A stretch of DNA of 64,000 bases from Limosilactobacillus reuteri subsp. reuteri (GCF_000016825.1 NC_009513.1:62001-126000), one strand, 5' to 3'; positions 1 to 10,165 are shown, counted from the stretch's first letter. Translations and numbers: made by a program. The notes: a model not told the origin generated them from the letters alone.

Positions 1-2035
1 TTCATTGATGGAAGAGTTTAATAAACTTAATATTCCATTGACAGTTCACGATGTTGAAAGCTATTTTCAAGCTACTGAAGTGCGAGTAATGATGTCCTTG
101 TTGAAGATAATTGATAATCCACAACAGGATATTCCATTAGTTGCGGTTTTACGGTCACCGATTGTCGGGTTAACTAATCAAGAATTAGCTTTTATCCGTC
201 TTCAGAATCGATCTGTCGATTACTACGCCGCCTTGCAAACATTCATGAGTAATTACCAGCGAAAGGCTCTTCGCCATCAATCGCTTCTTACTTCTGAACA
301 GGTAAATGCCCTTTATGAAAAAGCAGATCACTTCTTAGGTTTGCTTCGTGTCTTTCGACAAACAGCTCAGCAACAAACCCTTGTTGACTTGATTTGGCAG
401 ATCTATGACCAAACAGGTTACCTTGATTATGTCGGAGCAATGCCAGGAGGCCACCAACGACAAGCAAACCTTCATGCCCTTTACCAACGTGCGCACTCCT
501 ATGAACAAAGCAGTTTTAAGGGCCTTTACCAATTTATTCGCTTTATTGAGAAAATGCAGGAACATGATAAAGATTTAGGAGTAGCACCGACACAGTTAAC
601 TGCAAATACGGTTAATGTTATGACAATTCACGGAAGCAAAGGTCTTCAATTCCCCGTGGTCTTTCTAATTGATGCCACGCATGGTTTTAACAAAGGAGCA
701 GCTCGTGAAAATGCAGTTGTCGATGCTGTTGCCGGGGTAGGAATTCGTTACATGGATGATCAACGGGTCATTTATGATACGCCACAACGACAAGCAGTGA
801 TTGAAGAAATCCAGCGCGGCGAACGGGCAGAAGATCTTCGAGTTCTCTATGTTGCACTGACCCGTGCGGAACAACGATTAGTTATTACGGGATCCTTTAA
901 TGAAGAAATGCGGACACAAAGTCTTGCTGGGTCATGGCAGCGGTGGCAAAAAGCTTATCAGAGTAAGAATTTACTAATTGGCCCGCAGCCACGGATCACT
1001 GCAAATTCATTTATGGACTGGGTCGGCCTTGCCCTGGCTCGTTATCCAGAATTCAACGCGCAACAATTGAGTCGTGGAAATGTCACGTTAGAAGAAAGCA
1101 CACTTGCTGATACTAAAGTTACTGGTTTGGCGGCTGATCCTCACTTTACTGCAAAAACATATACCGCACTTGATGTTAGCGATGGATTGGCAAAAATTGG
1201 GCAAAATGCTAGTGCTAATGTAACGGAAAAGAACAATACAGTCGCAACTGATGCTTCTGAACAAAAGATTGAGCAAATTTTGCGCTATCGTTACCCCCAT
1301 CTTGTCGCTACTAAAACAACTGCTTACCAATCTGTTACAGATGTAAAACGAGTCTTTGAAGATCCTGATACACGTGATATGGCGCGGTGGGATTATGATC
1401 AACAACAAAAGGTAAAGACACAAGGGATTTATTTAAATAATAACTTTGATGTCCCGGCTTTCATCCAACAGACTACTCATGAACCAGTAGCAACAGAAAT
1501 TGGAACAGCAACTCACCTTGTTTTCCAAAAACTTCCGCTTGATGAAGGCCTGATTAACGTTGAATTTGTTGATCAAGAAATTCAAAAATTGGTAGGAGAA
1601 AAATTGATCAATCCAGTTGTGGCAGCACGGATCAATCGTGAGGGAATAGTGGCCTTTTATCAGACCGCTGTTGGTCAGAAGATCTTAAAGCATCCCGCAG
1701 ATTATCATCGCGAAGTACCCTTCTCAATGATTATGAATGGTCATGAATTATTTAAAGGGGTAAATGTTAGCGATGATGAGCGTATTTTAATTCACGGAAT
1801 CATTGATGGCTACTTAAGAACTGACGAGGGAATTATTCTAGTTGACTATAAGAACGATCACCTTAATAAAGATTACCGCGACTTTGATCTGGCACGGATA
1901 AAGGACCGCTACCGGGGACAATTAGAGCTCTACAAAGAAGCTTTGAACCTAATGGAAGGGATTCCAGTTGTCCAAATGGGGCTTTACCTGTTAGAATTAG
2001 GAGAGTTCGTGTTATTTACAAAAGAGGGTGATTAG
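1..2035 (+). CDS. addA: AddA helicase-nuclease subunit, 3' part only
   Basis: C-terminal half of the ATP-dependent helicase/nuclease subunit A of the AddAB (RexAB) complex, which processes double-strand breaks for recombination. The reading frame is open to the left window edge, so the true start lies outside; about 677 of an expected 1200-1400 residues are visible. Counting from the TTG at position 5, superfamily-1 helicase motif V ([14 protein letters not shown]) is near residues 207-220 and motif VI ([15 protein letters not shown]) near 278-292. A RecB-type nuclease motif (GIIDGYL, then ILVDYKND) is near 598-618, with the catalytic Asp and Lys present. Its partner addB normally lies just upstream. 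The stop is directly followed by the next gene's start, so the downstream regulator may be co-transcribed. Very sure of family. Confidence 0.95.
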
Positions 2036-2971
2036 TTGGCGACAATTAAAGATATTGCACAAAAAGCAGGGGTATCGGTTTCGACTGCTTCTCGAGCTTT
2101 AAACCATAATCCACGAATTAGTGAAAAAACACGACAACGAATAGCGACGATTGCTAAAGAGTTGGGCTATCAACCAAATTACAATGCACAGAACCTAACA
2201 CGGGGCGAATCAAACATGGTTGGAATTATTTTTCCGGTAACCAGTGATACAGCACCTGCCAACCCTTTCCATATTGACCTGTTACGGGGAATTAGCATGG
2301 CATTAAAGCCGATTCACTATGAAATGGTTGTGGCAATTGCGCCAACTACGACCGACCTTTTACAAAGCGTAAAATCGATGGTCGAACAGTCGAAGGTGCA
2401 TAACTTTTTAGTACTTTATACGGTTAAGGATGATCCCATTACTAATTACCTGCGCCAAAATAACCTTAATTTTGTGGTAATCGGTCACCCGGATAAGGTC
2501 CAAGATCGCTTTGTCGACAATGATAACGTAGCGGCAGGGCAAGCGGCGACTGATTATCTGATGGATCATCAGGAGGTCAGTCACCCCGTCTTTCTTCAAT
2601 CTGCAAGTAATTGGGCATTTGAACAAGATAGGCATCAAGGTTATGAGCAGAGTATGCAAAATCATCAACTTCCTGCTCTTAGCTGGCGATATTCACCAAC
2701 GGGGACCGCAGTTAAAGATTTTATTAAACAACATCCGCAAATCGATTCAATTGTTTGTGTTGATGACTTGTTACTGGTACGATTAATACGGCAACTACAA
2801 GAATTTAATTTACCAACTATTTGTTTTAACAATAGTCGGTTGATGGGGATGTTAATTAATCAAGAAGAAAAGGTTGACTTACAACCCCGCAAATTGGGTC
2901 AGCAAGCGGTCGAATTGCTTTTTAATCCAGAAGAGCAGTATCGGATTGTTGATTTTAAAATAAATAGTTGA
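2036..2971 (+). CDS. malR: LacI-family regulator, MalR-like
   Basis: Transcription regulator of 311 residues. The N-terminal LacI helix-turn-helix (TIKDIAQKAGVSVSTASRAL) is followed by the hinge and a periplasmic-binding-protein-like sugar domain. Internal segments such as NPFHIDLLRGIS and FVDNDNVAAG recall streptococcal MalR maltose repressors. The TTG start abuts the addA stop; AGAGGGTG about 8 bases upstream is a plausible ribosome site. The protein is slightly shorter than typical LacI proteins (about 330). The maltose transporter, phosphorylase and phosphoglucomutase follow one gene later, and a perfect LacI-type palindrome precedes the transporter. The maltose role is therefore inferred from similarity and context; the family assignment is firm. 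Confidence 0.85.
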   Translation: MATIKDIAQKAGVSVSTASRALNHNPRISEKTRQRIATIAKELGYQPNYNAQNLTRGESNMVGIIFPVTSDTAPANPFHIDLLRGISMALKPIHYEMVVAIAPTTTDLLQSVKSMVEQSKVHNFLVLYTVKDDPITNYLRQNNLNFVVIGHPDKVQDRFVDNDNVAAGQAATDYLMDHQEVSHPVFLQSASNWAFEQDRHQGYEQSMQNHQLPALSWRYSPTGTAVKDFIKQHPQIDSIVCVDDLLLVRLIRQLQEFNLPTICFNNSRLMGMLINQEEKVDLQPRKLGQQAVELLFNPEEQYRIVDFKINS

Positions 2972-2977
2972 TAGAAA

Positions 2978-3018
2978 GGACCACGGAATTATTTGCCACG
3001 GTCCTCTCTTATTTTTAC
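2978..3018 (+). terminator. weak terminator-like hairpin
   Basis: AGGACC (2978-2983) can pair with GGTCCT (3000-3005), with two extra inner G-C pairs after a mismatch, and is followed by a T-rich run. It lies between the LacI gene and the thiolase. The stem is short and imperfect, so termination is uncertain. Confidence 0.35.
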
Positions 3019-3034
3019 ATGGAGGGAAATCGGA

Positions 3035-4213
3035 ATGGAGAAGGTTTACATTGTTGCTGCTCAGCGAACACCAATCGGTAAGTTTAACGGTCAGTTAGCT
3101 TCAAAGTCTGCAGTTGAATTAGGAGCGATTGCAATTAAAGCGGCTGTTGAAAAGGCAAAGCTCAGCGAAAACGATATTGACCAAGTGTTAATGGGGAATG
3201 TTATTCAAGCAGGAACGGGACAAAATCCAGCGCGTCAAGCATCAATGGCCGCTGGATTAGGTGAGCAGGTTCCGGCAATAACGATTAATGACGTCTGTGC
3301 GTCGGGAATGTCCAGTGTTGACCTGGCAGCAAGTTTGATTCGCGCAGGACAGGCTAATGTAATTGTTGCCGGGGGGATGGAAAGTATGTCCCAAGCTCCA
3401 TATGTTCTTCCTAAGGCACGGAATGGCTATCGATTTGGGAATGGAACCTTGCTTGATGCGATGCAAAGTGATGCATTAAATGATGTTTATGGCGGTTATC
3501 CGATGGGAATTACTGCTGAAAATATCAATGATAAGTATCAGATTACTCGTCACCAACAAGACGAATTTGCTTTGATGAGCCACCAACGTGCGGTAAAGGC
3601 TCAAAAAGCAGGCTATTTCGATTCAGAAATTGTACCAGTTGAAGTTAAGCAGAAACGAACAACAGTGACTGTAACTGTTGACGAAGCTCCACGACCAGAT
3701 ACTTCACTAGCGGCTTTAGCAAAATTAAAACCAGCTTTTAAATCTGACGGAAGTGTGACTGCAGGGAATGCCTCGGGAATTAATGATGGTGGAGCTGCCT
3801 TGGTTCTTGCTTCTGAAAGTGCAGTCAACCGATTAGGATTAACTCCATTGGCTGAGTGGCAAGGATCTGCAGTTGTTGGTCTTGATCCAGCATTGATGGG
3901 TTTGGGACCATATTATGCAATCAAGAAGCTCTTAAAAAATCAGCAGCTGTCGGCAGATGACGTAGATACTTACGAAATTAATGAGGCGTTTGCGACCCAA
4001 GCCCTTGTCTGTCAGAACTTGCTTCATCTTGATCCTAGGGCTGTCAATCCTTGGGGTGGGGCAATTGCATTAGGCCATCCTGTTGGGTGTTCAGGAGCAC
4101 GAATTATCGTCACGATGATTAGTGAAATGCATAGGGATAATCATGAACTCGGCATTGCTTCGCTGTGTGTCGGGGGCGGAATGGGTGAAGCGGTTCTGCT
4201 TAAGAAAATTTAG
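3035..4213 (+). CDS. thl: acetyl-CoA acetyltransferase (thiolase)
   Basis: Thiolase of 392 residues, which condenses two acetyl-CoA to acetoacetyl-CoA, the first step of the mevalonate route to isoprenoids in lactobacilli. Catalytic signatures are present: [11 protein letters not shown] (nucleophilic Cys about residue 88), [16 protein letters not shown] (His about 348) and SLCVGGGMG (Cys about 378). I chose the ATG at 3035 because GGAGGG lies 8 bases upstream and the protein then begins [15 protein letters not shown] as in family members; a frame extension to 2993 has no ribosome site. A strong terminator follows, so it is probably separate from the maltose genes despite lying between regulator and transporter. 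Confidence 0.93.
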   Translation: MEKVYIVAAQRTPIGKFNGQLASKSAVELGAIAIKAAVEKAKLSENDIDQVLMGNVIQAGTGQNPARQASMAAGLGEQVPAITINDVCASGMSSVDLAASLIRAGQANVIVAGGMESMSQAPYVLPKARNGYRFGNGTLLDAMQSDALNDVYGGYPMGITAENINDKYQITRHQQDEFALMSHQRAVKAQKAGYFDSEIVPVEVKQKRTTVTVTVDEAPRPDTSLAALAKLKPAFKSDGSVTAGNASGINDGGAALVLASESAVNRLGLTPLAEWQGSAVVGLDPALMGLGPYYAIKKLLKNQQLSADDVDTYEINEAFATQALVCQNLLHLDPRAVNPWGGAIALGHPVGCSGARIIVTMISEMHRDNHELGIASLCVGGGMGEAVLLKKI

Positions 4214-4239
4214 TACCAAGAATAACTTTCATCGTAAAA

Positions 4240-4295
4240 GGCAAGTAATTGAGGAAACTTGAAGTTTTTCTCTATTACTTGCCTTCTTTATTTTA
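4240..4295 (+). terminator. intrinsic terminator after thiolase
   Basis: Long inverted repeat: GGCAAGTAAT at 4240 pairs with ATTACTTGCC ending near 4283, with inner A/T pairing, followed by TTCTTTATTTTATT. Confidence 0.85.
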
Positions 4296-4380
4296 TTAAG
4301 CTAAATATGTTTTAAATAATTAACTATAACGGACCTGCTTGGCGGAAACTAAACAGTAAGAACTTTAAATTATAAAAATC

Positions 4381-4426
4381 TGCAACCGTTTTCTAAAATT
4401 TTGCGCAAGCGGTTGCGCAAAATTTT
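4381..4426. promoter_or_regulatory. LacI/MalR-type operator region
   Basis: A perfect palindrome with 14-base arms (4395-4408 and 4413-4426) around GCGG contains the LacI-type core GCAAGCGGTTGC at 4405-4416. The same 12-base core, on the opposite strand, recurs upstream of the third MFS paralogue at 46545-46556. Just upstream, TGCAACCGTTTTCT (4381-4394) resembles a degenerate cre site, and TGAAGCGCTTACA near 4460 is another LacI/CcpA-like half-palindrome. It is probably the maltose-repressor control region for the downstream transporter; the identity of the bound regulator is inference. Confidence 0.75.
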
Positions 4427-4524
4427 TAAATTTGATATTATTAATATTGCAATAATTCATGAAGCGCTTACAATAATCACAAGTGTCTTTTAGAACTATT
4501 TTATAAGTTAAGGAGTTGTTAGCA

Positions 4525-5874
4525 ATGAGTCAAGAAAAGTCCACGGGGGCTGGATTACCTACTCTATCAAAGAGTACCATCTGGATGATCAACTTTGGAT
4601 TCCTTGGTGTTCAGACAGCTTTTACTCTGCAGAGTTCTCAAATGAGTCGGATTTTCCAAACTATTGGGGCCGACCCTAACAACCTTGGCTGGTTCTTCAT
4701 CTTACCACCATTAGCTGGTTTGATTGTTCAACCAATCATTGGTTATTATTCAGACCGTACATGGGCACTAAAATTAGGTGGTCGGCGGTTGCCATACTTA
4801 CTATTGGGAATGATTGTAGCTGTTATCGTTATGATTTTGCTTCCTAATTCAGGAAGTTTCGGTTTCGGGTATGGTTCGCTTGCTGCCCTTTGGTTCGGTG
4901 CAATTACTGTTGCTTTACTTGACCTTTCATCAAATGTGGCAATGCAGCCATTTAAGATGATGGTTGGTGATATGGTTAACGATGACCAAAAGAGTTATGC
5001 CTATGGGATTCAAAGTTTCTTATCTAACACAGGTGCTGTGTTAGCTGCTGTTTTCCCATTTATCTTAACTGCTTGGTTTGGGGTTCGTAACACTGCAAAA
5101 CGAGGCGTTGTTCCAGATTCAGTTATTATCGCCTTCTACGTTGGAGCAGCCTTGTTAGTTGTTACTAGTTTGTTTACAGTTTTCCGGGTTCATGAATATG
5201 ATCCAGCAACTTATGCAAAGTACCATGGCATTACTGAAGATGACAACAAAGAAGGTGGAAACTGGTTTACACTTTTGAAGCATGCTCCAAAAGCATTCTG
5301 GACAGTTACCCTTGTTCAATTCTTCTGCTGGTTTGCATTCCAATACCTTTGGACATACTCAGCTGGTGCTATTGCCAAAAATGTTTGGAATACTGTTGAT
5401 GCTACCTCTGCTGGTTATCAGGCTGCTGGTAACTGGTACGGTGTGCTTGCGGCTGTTCAATCAATCGCTGCGGTTATTTGGTCATACGTATTAGCTAAGG
5501 TGCCAAACAAGTACCACAAGCTTGGTTACGGTGGTAGTTTACTTCTTGGTGCTCTTGGGTTCATTTCAGTGTTCTTTGTTCATGATCAATGGACGTTGAT
5601 TGTTTCATACACCCTTGTCGGAATTGCTTGGGCTGCGATGAACACTTACCCATTAACAATTGTTACAAACGCATTGACTGGTAAGCACATGGGTACATAC
5701 CTTGGATTATTCAACGGTTCAATTTGTTTACCACAGATTGTTGCTTCAATATTGAGTTTTGTTTTATTCCCATTATTTGGACACTCACAAGTTCACATGT
5801 TTATCCTTGCTGGTATCGTAATGGCTCTTGGAGCTCTTTCAGTTGCCACAATCAAGGAAACTTATGCTGAATAG
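4525..5874 (+). CDS. malT: MFS sugar (maltose) transporter
   Basis: Integral membrane protein of 449 residues with about 12 hydrophobic segments, related to the sucrose/maltose proton-symporter branch of sugar transporters. Signatures include the N-terminal FTLQSSQMSRIFQTIG, the inter-helix YYSDRTW and LGGRRLPYLL after helix 2. The ATG at 4525 has AAGGAG about 9 bases upstream; an in-frame TTG at 4516 overlaps that site and is rejected. It lies directly before maltose phosphorylase, so maltose is the likely substrate, brought in without phosphorylation. It is close to the products at 45075-46448 (very similar) and 38979-40364 (more distant). A palindromic LacI-type operator lies about 100 bases upstream. 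Confidence 0.85.
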   Translation: MSQEKSTGAGLPTLSKSTIWMINFGFLGVQTAFTLQSSQMSRIFQTIGADPNNLGWFFILPPLAGLIVQPIIGYYSDRTWALKLGGRRLPYLLLGMIVAVIVMILLPNSGSFGFGYGSLAALWFGAITVALLDLSSNVAMQPFKMMVGDMVNDDQKSYAYGIQSFLSNTGAVLAAVFPFILTAWFGVRNTAKRGVVPDSVIIAFYVGAALLVVTSLFTVFRVHEYDPATYAKYHGITEDDNKEGGNWFTLLKHAPKAFWTVTLVQFFCWFAFQYLWTYSAGAIAKNVWNTVDATSAGYQAAGNWYGVLAAVQSIAAVIWSYVLAKVPNKYHKLGYGGSLLLGALGFISVFFVHDQWTLIVSYTLVGIAWAAMNTYPLTIVTNALTGKHMGTYLGLFNGSICLPQIVASILSFVLFPLFGHSQVHMFILAGIVMALGALSVATIKETYAE

Positions 5875-5904
5875 GAGTTATTTAATAAAACAAATTAATT
5901 AAGT

Positions 5905-5938
5905 TATAATAAAGGCAGGTTAAAGACTACCTTTATTT
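5905..5938 (+). promoter_or_regulatory. -10 box and hairpin upstream of maltose phosphorylase
   Basis: TATAAT at 5905-5910 is a candidate -10. AATAAAGG (5908-5915) can pair with CCTTTATT (5930-5937), giving a small hairpin between transporter and phosphorylase. It could be a weak terminator, an mRNA stabiliser or a processing site. No good -35 is evident. Confidence 0.4.
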
Positions 5939-5962
5939 CAGATGAAAGGAATTGAGATTTAA

Positions 5963-8215
5963 ATGAAACGTACATTTGATATTGCCCCTTGGCATGTTGC
6001 TACTCACAAATGGGACCCACAAGACAAGCGTTTACAAGAATCAATGACTAGTTTAGCCAATGAAAATCTTGGTATGCGTGGCTTCTTTGAAGAAGGTTAC
6101 AGTGGTGACCACATGGAAGGTATCTACCTTGGTGGAGTTTGGTTCCCTGACAAGACTCGTGTTGGTTGGTGGAAGAATGGTTATCCTAAGTACTTTGGTA
6201 AGATGATCAACGCTGTCAACTTCATGAAGTTAATCATTAAGGTTAATGGTGAACAACTCGACTTAGCAAAGCAAACACCAAAAGACTTTAAGCTTGATCT
6301 TGACATGAAGCGTGGTGTTTTAGAACGACGCTTTACTGTTGAAATTGGTGGTACTGAAATGTACTTCAATTTTGAACGTTTTGTTAGTGTTACCCAAAAA
6401 GAATTAGTTGGTCAACGTCTCCACATTAAGAACCGTGGCGACAGTGATGCTAAGGTTGAAATTACCAGCATGATTGATGCTGATGTATATAACGAAGACG
6501 CTAACTACGATGAACAATTCTGGAACGTTTTAGGCAAGTCTGCTGATGGCGAACATGCTGAATTAACTTCTATGACTAAGAAGAATGATTTTGGTACTCC
6601 ACAATTCATCGTTGGAATGAAGACTACTTCAAAGACTAACCTTGACCACGTAGATGATGGTACTGACGAAAAGCACGCTTACAACACATTTGCTGGTACT
6701 GTAGCTGCTGGTAAAGAAGTTAACTTTGAAAAGCGTAGTATCGTAATGACTTCTCGTGATTACGATTCTCAAGCAGATATTGAAAAGAACTTGGATGTAT
6801 TAGGCGACCAACTTGATAATCAAAGTTTTGACGATTTACTCGATCCACATATTAAAGAATGGGCAGATCGTTGGGTTAAGTCTGATGTTGAAATTGAAGG
6901 TGACGAAGGAGCTCAACAGGGTATTCGTTTCAACCTCTTCCAACTCTTCTCTACTTACTACGGTCAAGATTACCGTCTTAACATCAGTCCAAAGGGATTC
7001 ACCGGTGAAAAGTACGGTGGTGCTACTTACTGGGATACTGAAGCTTATTGTATTCCAGTTTACCTTGGGGTTGCAGACCCAGAAGTTGCACGTAACTTAT
7101 TAATGTACCGTTACAAGCAATTAGATGGTGCCTTTGTTAACGCTAAGGAACAAGGACTTGATGGTGCATTATTCCCAATGGTTACCTTCAACGGTATCGA
7201 ATGTCACAACGAATGGGAAATTACCTTTGAAGAAATTCACCGTAACGGGGACATTGCCTTTGCCATTTACCTTTACACTAAGTACACTGGCGACAAGTCA
7301 TACGTTCTTAACGAAGGGGCAGAAGTTCTTACTGAAATTTCTCGTTTCTGGGCTGACCGTGTTCACTACTCCCAAAACAAGAACAAGTATATGCTTCATG
7401 CCGTAACTGGTCCTGATGAATACGACAACAACGTAAACAACGACTGGTACACTAACCTTCTTTGTCGCTGGACTCTTCAATACACCCTTGACATCTTAGA
7501 CCAAGTAGATGAAAAGGTAGCTAAGAAGCTTAATGTTTCAGAAGACGAAAAGCGTAAGTGGAAGGGTATTGTAGACAACATGTACCTTCCTTACGACAAG
7601 GAAAAGGACATCTTCCCAGAAAACGATGGCTTCATGGACAAGGACTTGACTCCAGTTTCTGAAATTCCAAGTGACCAATTACCACTTAACCAACACTGGT
7701 CATGGGATAAGATCTTACGTTCACCATACGTAAAACAAGGTGACGTTATCCAAGGTCTCTGGGACTTCATCGATGACTTTACTAAGGAAGAAAAGAAGAA
7801 CAACTTCGACTTCTACGAACAATTTACTGTTCACGAATCAAGTCTTTCTGCTTCCGTTTACTCAATTATCGCTGCTGATATTGGTTACGAAGACAAGGCC
7901 GTTGAATTGTATGAACGTTCAGCACGTCTTGACCTTGATAACTACAACAACGATACTTCTGATGGACTTCACATCACTTCAATGACTGGTTCATGGCTTG
8001 ATATTGTTCAAGGATTTGCTGGTATGCGTGTTCGTGATGGTCAATTACACTATGCACCATTCTTACCTAAGAAGTGGGATTCATACCAATTCCGTCAAAT
8101 GTTCCGTGGTCGGATCTTGAAGGTTAAGGTTGACAAGCATGGTACTAAGATTGACCTTGTATCAGGTGACCCAATTACCATTGATCTTGACGGTAAGAAG
8201 CTTGAATTAAAGTAA
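5963..8215 (+). CDS. mapA: maltose phosphorylase (GH65)
   Basis: Glycoside hydrolase family 65 enzyme of 750 residues, the usual length. It splits maltose with inorganic phosphate into glucose and beta-glucose 1-phosphate in the cytoplasm, saving ATP. The catalytic acid lies in TGPDEYDNNVNNDWYTN (Glu486 in this numbering, matching the known acid near 487 in the Lactobacillus brevis enzyme). The N-terminal beta-sandwich begins FDIAPWHVATHKWD. The gene follows the transporter by 88 bases and is followed by beta-phosphoglucomutase 18 bases later, so phosphorolysis and isomerisation are coupled. Codon use is strongly biased to AAC, TTC, GGT and AAG, as in a highly expressed gene. Confidence 0.96.
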   Translation: MKRTFDIAPWHVATHKWDPQDKRLQESMTSLANENLGMRGFFEEGYSGDHMEGIYLGGVWFPDKTRVGWWKNGYPKYFGKMINAVNFMKLIIKVNGEQLDLAKQTPKDFKLDLDMKRGVLERRFTVEIGGTEMYFNFERFVSVTQKELVGQRLHIKNRGDSDAKVEITSMIDADVYNEDANYDEQFWNVLGKSADGEHAELTSMTKKNDFGTPQFIVGMKTTSKTNLDHVDDGTDEKHAYNTFAGTVAAGKEVNFEKRSIVMTSRDYDSQADIEKNLDVLGDQLDNQSFDDLLDPHIKEWADRWVKSDVEIEGDEGAQQGIRFNLFQLFSTYYGQDYRLNISPKGFTGEKYGGATYWDTEAYCIPVYLGVADPEVARNLLMYRYKQLDGAFVNAKEQGLDGALFPMVTFNGIECHNEWEITFEEIHRNGDIAFAIYLYTKYTGDKSYVLNEGAEVLTEISRFWADRVHYSQNKNKYMLHAVTGPDEYDNNVNNDWYTNLLCRWTLQYTLDILDQVDEKVAKKLNVSEDEKRKWKGIVDNMYLPYDKEKDIFPENDGFMDKDLTPVSEIPSDQLPLNQHWSWDKILRSPYVKQGDVIQGLWDFIDDFTKEEKKNNFDFYEQFTVHESSLSASVYSIIAADIGYEDKAVELYERSARLDLDNYNNDTSDGLHITSMTGSWLDIVQGFAGMRVRDGQLHYAPFLPKKWDSYQFRQMFRGRILKVKVDKHGTKIDLVSGDPITIDLDGKKLELK

Positions 8216-8233
8216 TTCTTGGAGGCATTTGAG

Positions 8234-8896
8234 ATGAAGTTTGAAGATTTGAAAGGTTTTGCATTTGACCTTGACGGTGTTATTGCTGACACTGCTCGTT
8301 TTCATGGTCAAGCATGGCACCAATTAGCTGACAAGGTTGGAACTGAATGGACTCCAGAATTGGCTGACGCATTAAAAGGTGTTAGTCGGATGGATTCTTT
8401 GGAATTAATCTTGAAGGCTGGCGGTCATGAAAATGACTATACTCAAGAAGAAAAAGAAGCTTTGGCAACTGAAAAGAATGATAACTATATTAAATTAGTT
8501 GAAACTCTAACACCTGCCGATATTCTTCCAGGAATGAAAGACTTCTTAGATGAATTGAAAGCTAACGGTTACCACATTGTATTAGCTTCTGCTTCTAAAA
8601 ATGCGCCAAAGGTTCTTAAGTATTTGCAATTAACTGATTACTTTGAAGGAATCGTTAATCCAGCAAACTTAAGCCATGGTAAGCCAGATCCAGAAATTTA
8701 CCAAGAAGCAGCTAAATTAATGGATCTTCCAGCTGACCAAGTAGCGGGACTTGAAGATGCCCAAGCCGGAATTGAATCAATTAACCGTGCTGGTGAATTA
8801 TCAATTGGTTTTGGTGCTGATTTGAAGGATGCTGATGTTAAGTTCGATAAGACTGGCGACGTATCCTTAGCTGCTATTAAAGCGCAAATGAATTAA
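8234..8896 (+). CDS. pgmB: beta-phosphoglucomutase
   Basis: HAD-superfamily enzyme of 220 residues converting beta-glucose 1-phosphate to glucose 6-phosphate, the step after maltose phosphorylase. FDLDGVIADTARFHGQAW carries the nucleophile Asp12 and acid/base Asp14. The SASKNAP segment supplies HAD motif II and GLEDAQAGIESI the metal-binding acidic pair. The start at 8234 is set by GGAGG at 8221-8225; the in-frame TTG at 8219 lies upstream of that site. It completes the malT-mapA-pgmB group and is followed by a terminator. Confidence 0.95.
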   Translation: MKFEDLKGFAFDLDGVIADTARFHGQAWHQLADKVGTEWTPELADALKGVSRMDSLELILKAGGHENDYTQEEKEALATEKNDNYIKLVETLTPADILPGMKDFLDELKANGYHIVLASASKNAPKVLKYLQLTDYFEGIVNPANLSHGKPDPEIYQEAAKLMDLPADQVAGLEDAQAGIESINRAGELSIGFGADLKDADVKFDKTGDVSLAAIKAQMN

Positions 8897-8928
8897 GATC
8901 CAATTTCTCTCTTTTAACAATCCGTAAA

Positions 8929-8963
8929 GACGTACTTAGAATAATCTAGGTGCGCCTTTTTTA
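8929..8963 (+). terminator. terminator after pgmB
   Basis: GACGTACTTAGA and TCTAGGTGCGCC form a 12-position stem with one mismatch, two G-T pairs and an ATAA loop, followed by TTTTTT. It closes the maltose operon. Confidence 0.85.
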
Positions 8964-8972
8964 TGTGAAATT

Positions 8973-9455
8973 ATGAAAAGAAAAGTAATTATAACAATCA
9001 TTATTTTAATTAGTTGCTTATGGGTGGCAGTTACAATTAACTTTAATCGGCCTTCCTCTCAGCAAGTTCAGGATGAAACACAGTCAAGTCAACAGCCACG
9101 GCCAAAATTTACCGACCAACAAATTGGGGTTTTAGCGGGATTGGCAATATCTCCCGAGTGGTTAAAACAAAATATTGCTGCAAATCAACTCGTTTATGGA
9201 ATTGTTAAGCCCTCTGACACCGTTCCAGCAGGGGTAGATGATTATAGTTATTTAGTAGCCGCTGACGACCAAGATGGGACGATAATTTTCTTTAAAGCGG
9301 AAGGACAAACCGTGATTATAAAATATACTTCTCAGCGAAATACAAAACTAAAAGCAAAGGCCTTAACCTTATCGCAATTAAAAAAAGAATTTTACCAAAC
9401 TAGGTCACAAAAAAGAGAAGTAGACGACTACGTAGCAGGATTGCGGACCGAATAA
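8973..9455 (+). CDS. small membrane-anchored or lipoprotein-like protein
   Basis: Predicted 160-residue protein of unknown function. The N-terminus MKRKVIITIIILISC is a short charged region plus hydrophobic stretch ending in LISC, which fits a lipobox; an uncleaved membrane anchor is the alternative. A Gln/Ser-rich linker (residues about 26-45) leads to a compact mixed domain with DDYSYLVAADDQDGTIIFFKA, then a Lys/Arg-rich C-terminus. The gene starts only about 10 bases after the pgmB terminator and no convincing ribosome site is visible, so translation is probably weak or read-through dependent. I do not recognise the domain. Confidence 0.6.
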   Translation: MKRKVIITIIILISCLWVAVTINFNRPSSQQVQDETQSSQQPRPKFTDQQIGVLAGLAISPEWLKQNIAANQLVYGIVKPSDTVPAGVDDYSYLVAADDQDGTIIFFKAEGQTVIIKYTSQRNTKLKAKALTLSQLKKEFYQTRSQKREVDDYVAGLRTE

Positions 9456-9511
9456 AATTTAAGGCATCTTAAAAATGCTATTTTTAGGGTATTCTTTAGT
9501 GGTGAGTACTG

Positions 9512-9517
9512 TATAAT
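9512..9517 (+). promoter_or_regulatory. candidate -10 box for the relQ-two-component-ClC cluster
   Basis: TATAAT lies 26 bases before the AAAGGAGG ribosome site of the relQ remnant. No consensus -35 is seen at normal spacing. Confidence 0.4.
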
Positions 9518-9542
9518 ATTCAAATTAAAGGAGGAAAATGTG

Positions 9543-10164
9543 ATGTCAATTTATGGCCCATATGAGCAGATTTTGTCAAATATTCTTTCCCTCACAACTG
9601 ATCGGATCAAAGAGCTAAATCGGCAAACAGTGCAGGATAAGCAACCAAAACTTTATGAACATTTAATTGCTCGGGTGAAGACTTCCGAGAGTATGGCGGA
9701 AAAATGCCAACGAAAAGGCTATCCGGTCTCTACTGAATCGGCCTTACGAAAATGTCGCGATGCAGTTTGGAATCAGAATTGTTTGTAACTTTATCGATGA
9801 TATTGACCGTTGCCTTTGCCAATTACGTCAAGCTGACTGGTGTGAGGTTATTAAGGAAAAGGATTATATTACAAATGCAAAGCCAAATGGGTATCGGAGC
9901 TATCATGTCATTATTGATGAAAAAGTTCCATATCAAGATATTGAAGGAAATAACCCGGGACATTTTTATGTTGAAATTCAGTTACGAACGATTGCAATGG
10001 ATTCATGGGCAAGTCTTGAACATGAGATGAAATATAAACATAATATTAAAAATCCAGAGCGAATTGGTCGCGAACTTAAACGTTGTGCTGACCAATTAGC
10101 ATCATGCGACGTTCAAATGCAAACAATCCGGCAATTAATTAATTCTAGTGAGGAAGGCGAATAA
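9543..10164 (+). pseudogene. relQ: RelQ-type small alarmone synthetase, frameshifted
   Basis: Small GTP pyrophosphokinase (YjbM/RelQ family, makes (p)ppGpp) broken by a one-base frameshift. The first 74 residues (YEHLIARVKTSESMAEKCQR, then TESALRKCRDA) read from 9543 and would end early at 9788. The remainder, FGIRIVCNFIDDIDR onward to 10164, continues in the +1 frame. The shift is between 9762 and 9766, in GATGCAGTTTGGA, where one extra base splits the RDAFGIR motif. If repaired the protein would be about 207 residues, the normal RelQ length, with the synthetase segment KPNGYRSYH and the EIQLRT motif intact. The shift is not in a homopolymer. It may be a true null, a sequencing error or, less likely, recoding. 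The ATG at 9543 is set by AAGGAGG 8 bases upstream. Confidence 0.85.
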
Positions 10165-10165
10165 G

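Noticed and set aside
9752..10030. Third-frame ORF across the relQ break
   Set aside because: Its translation has no alarmone-synthetase motifs; the real continuation is in the frame of position 9766.
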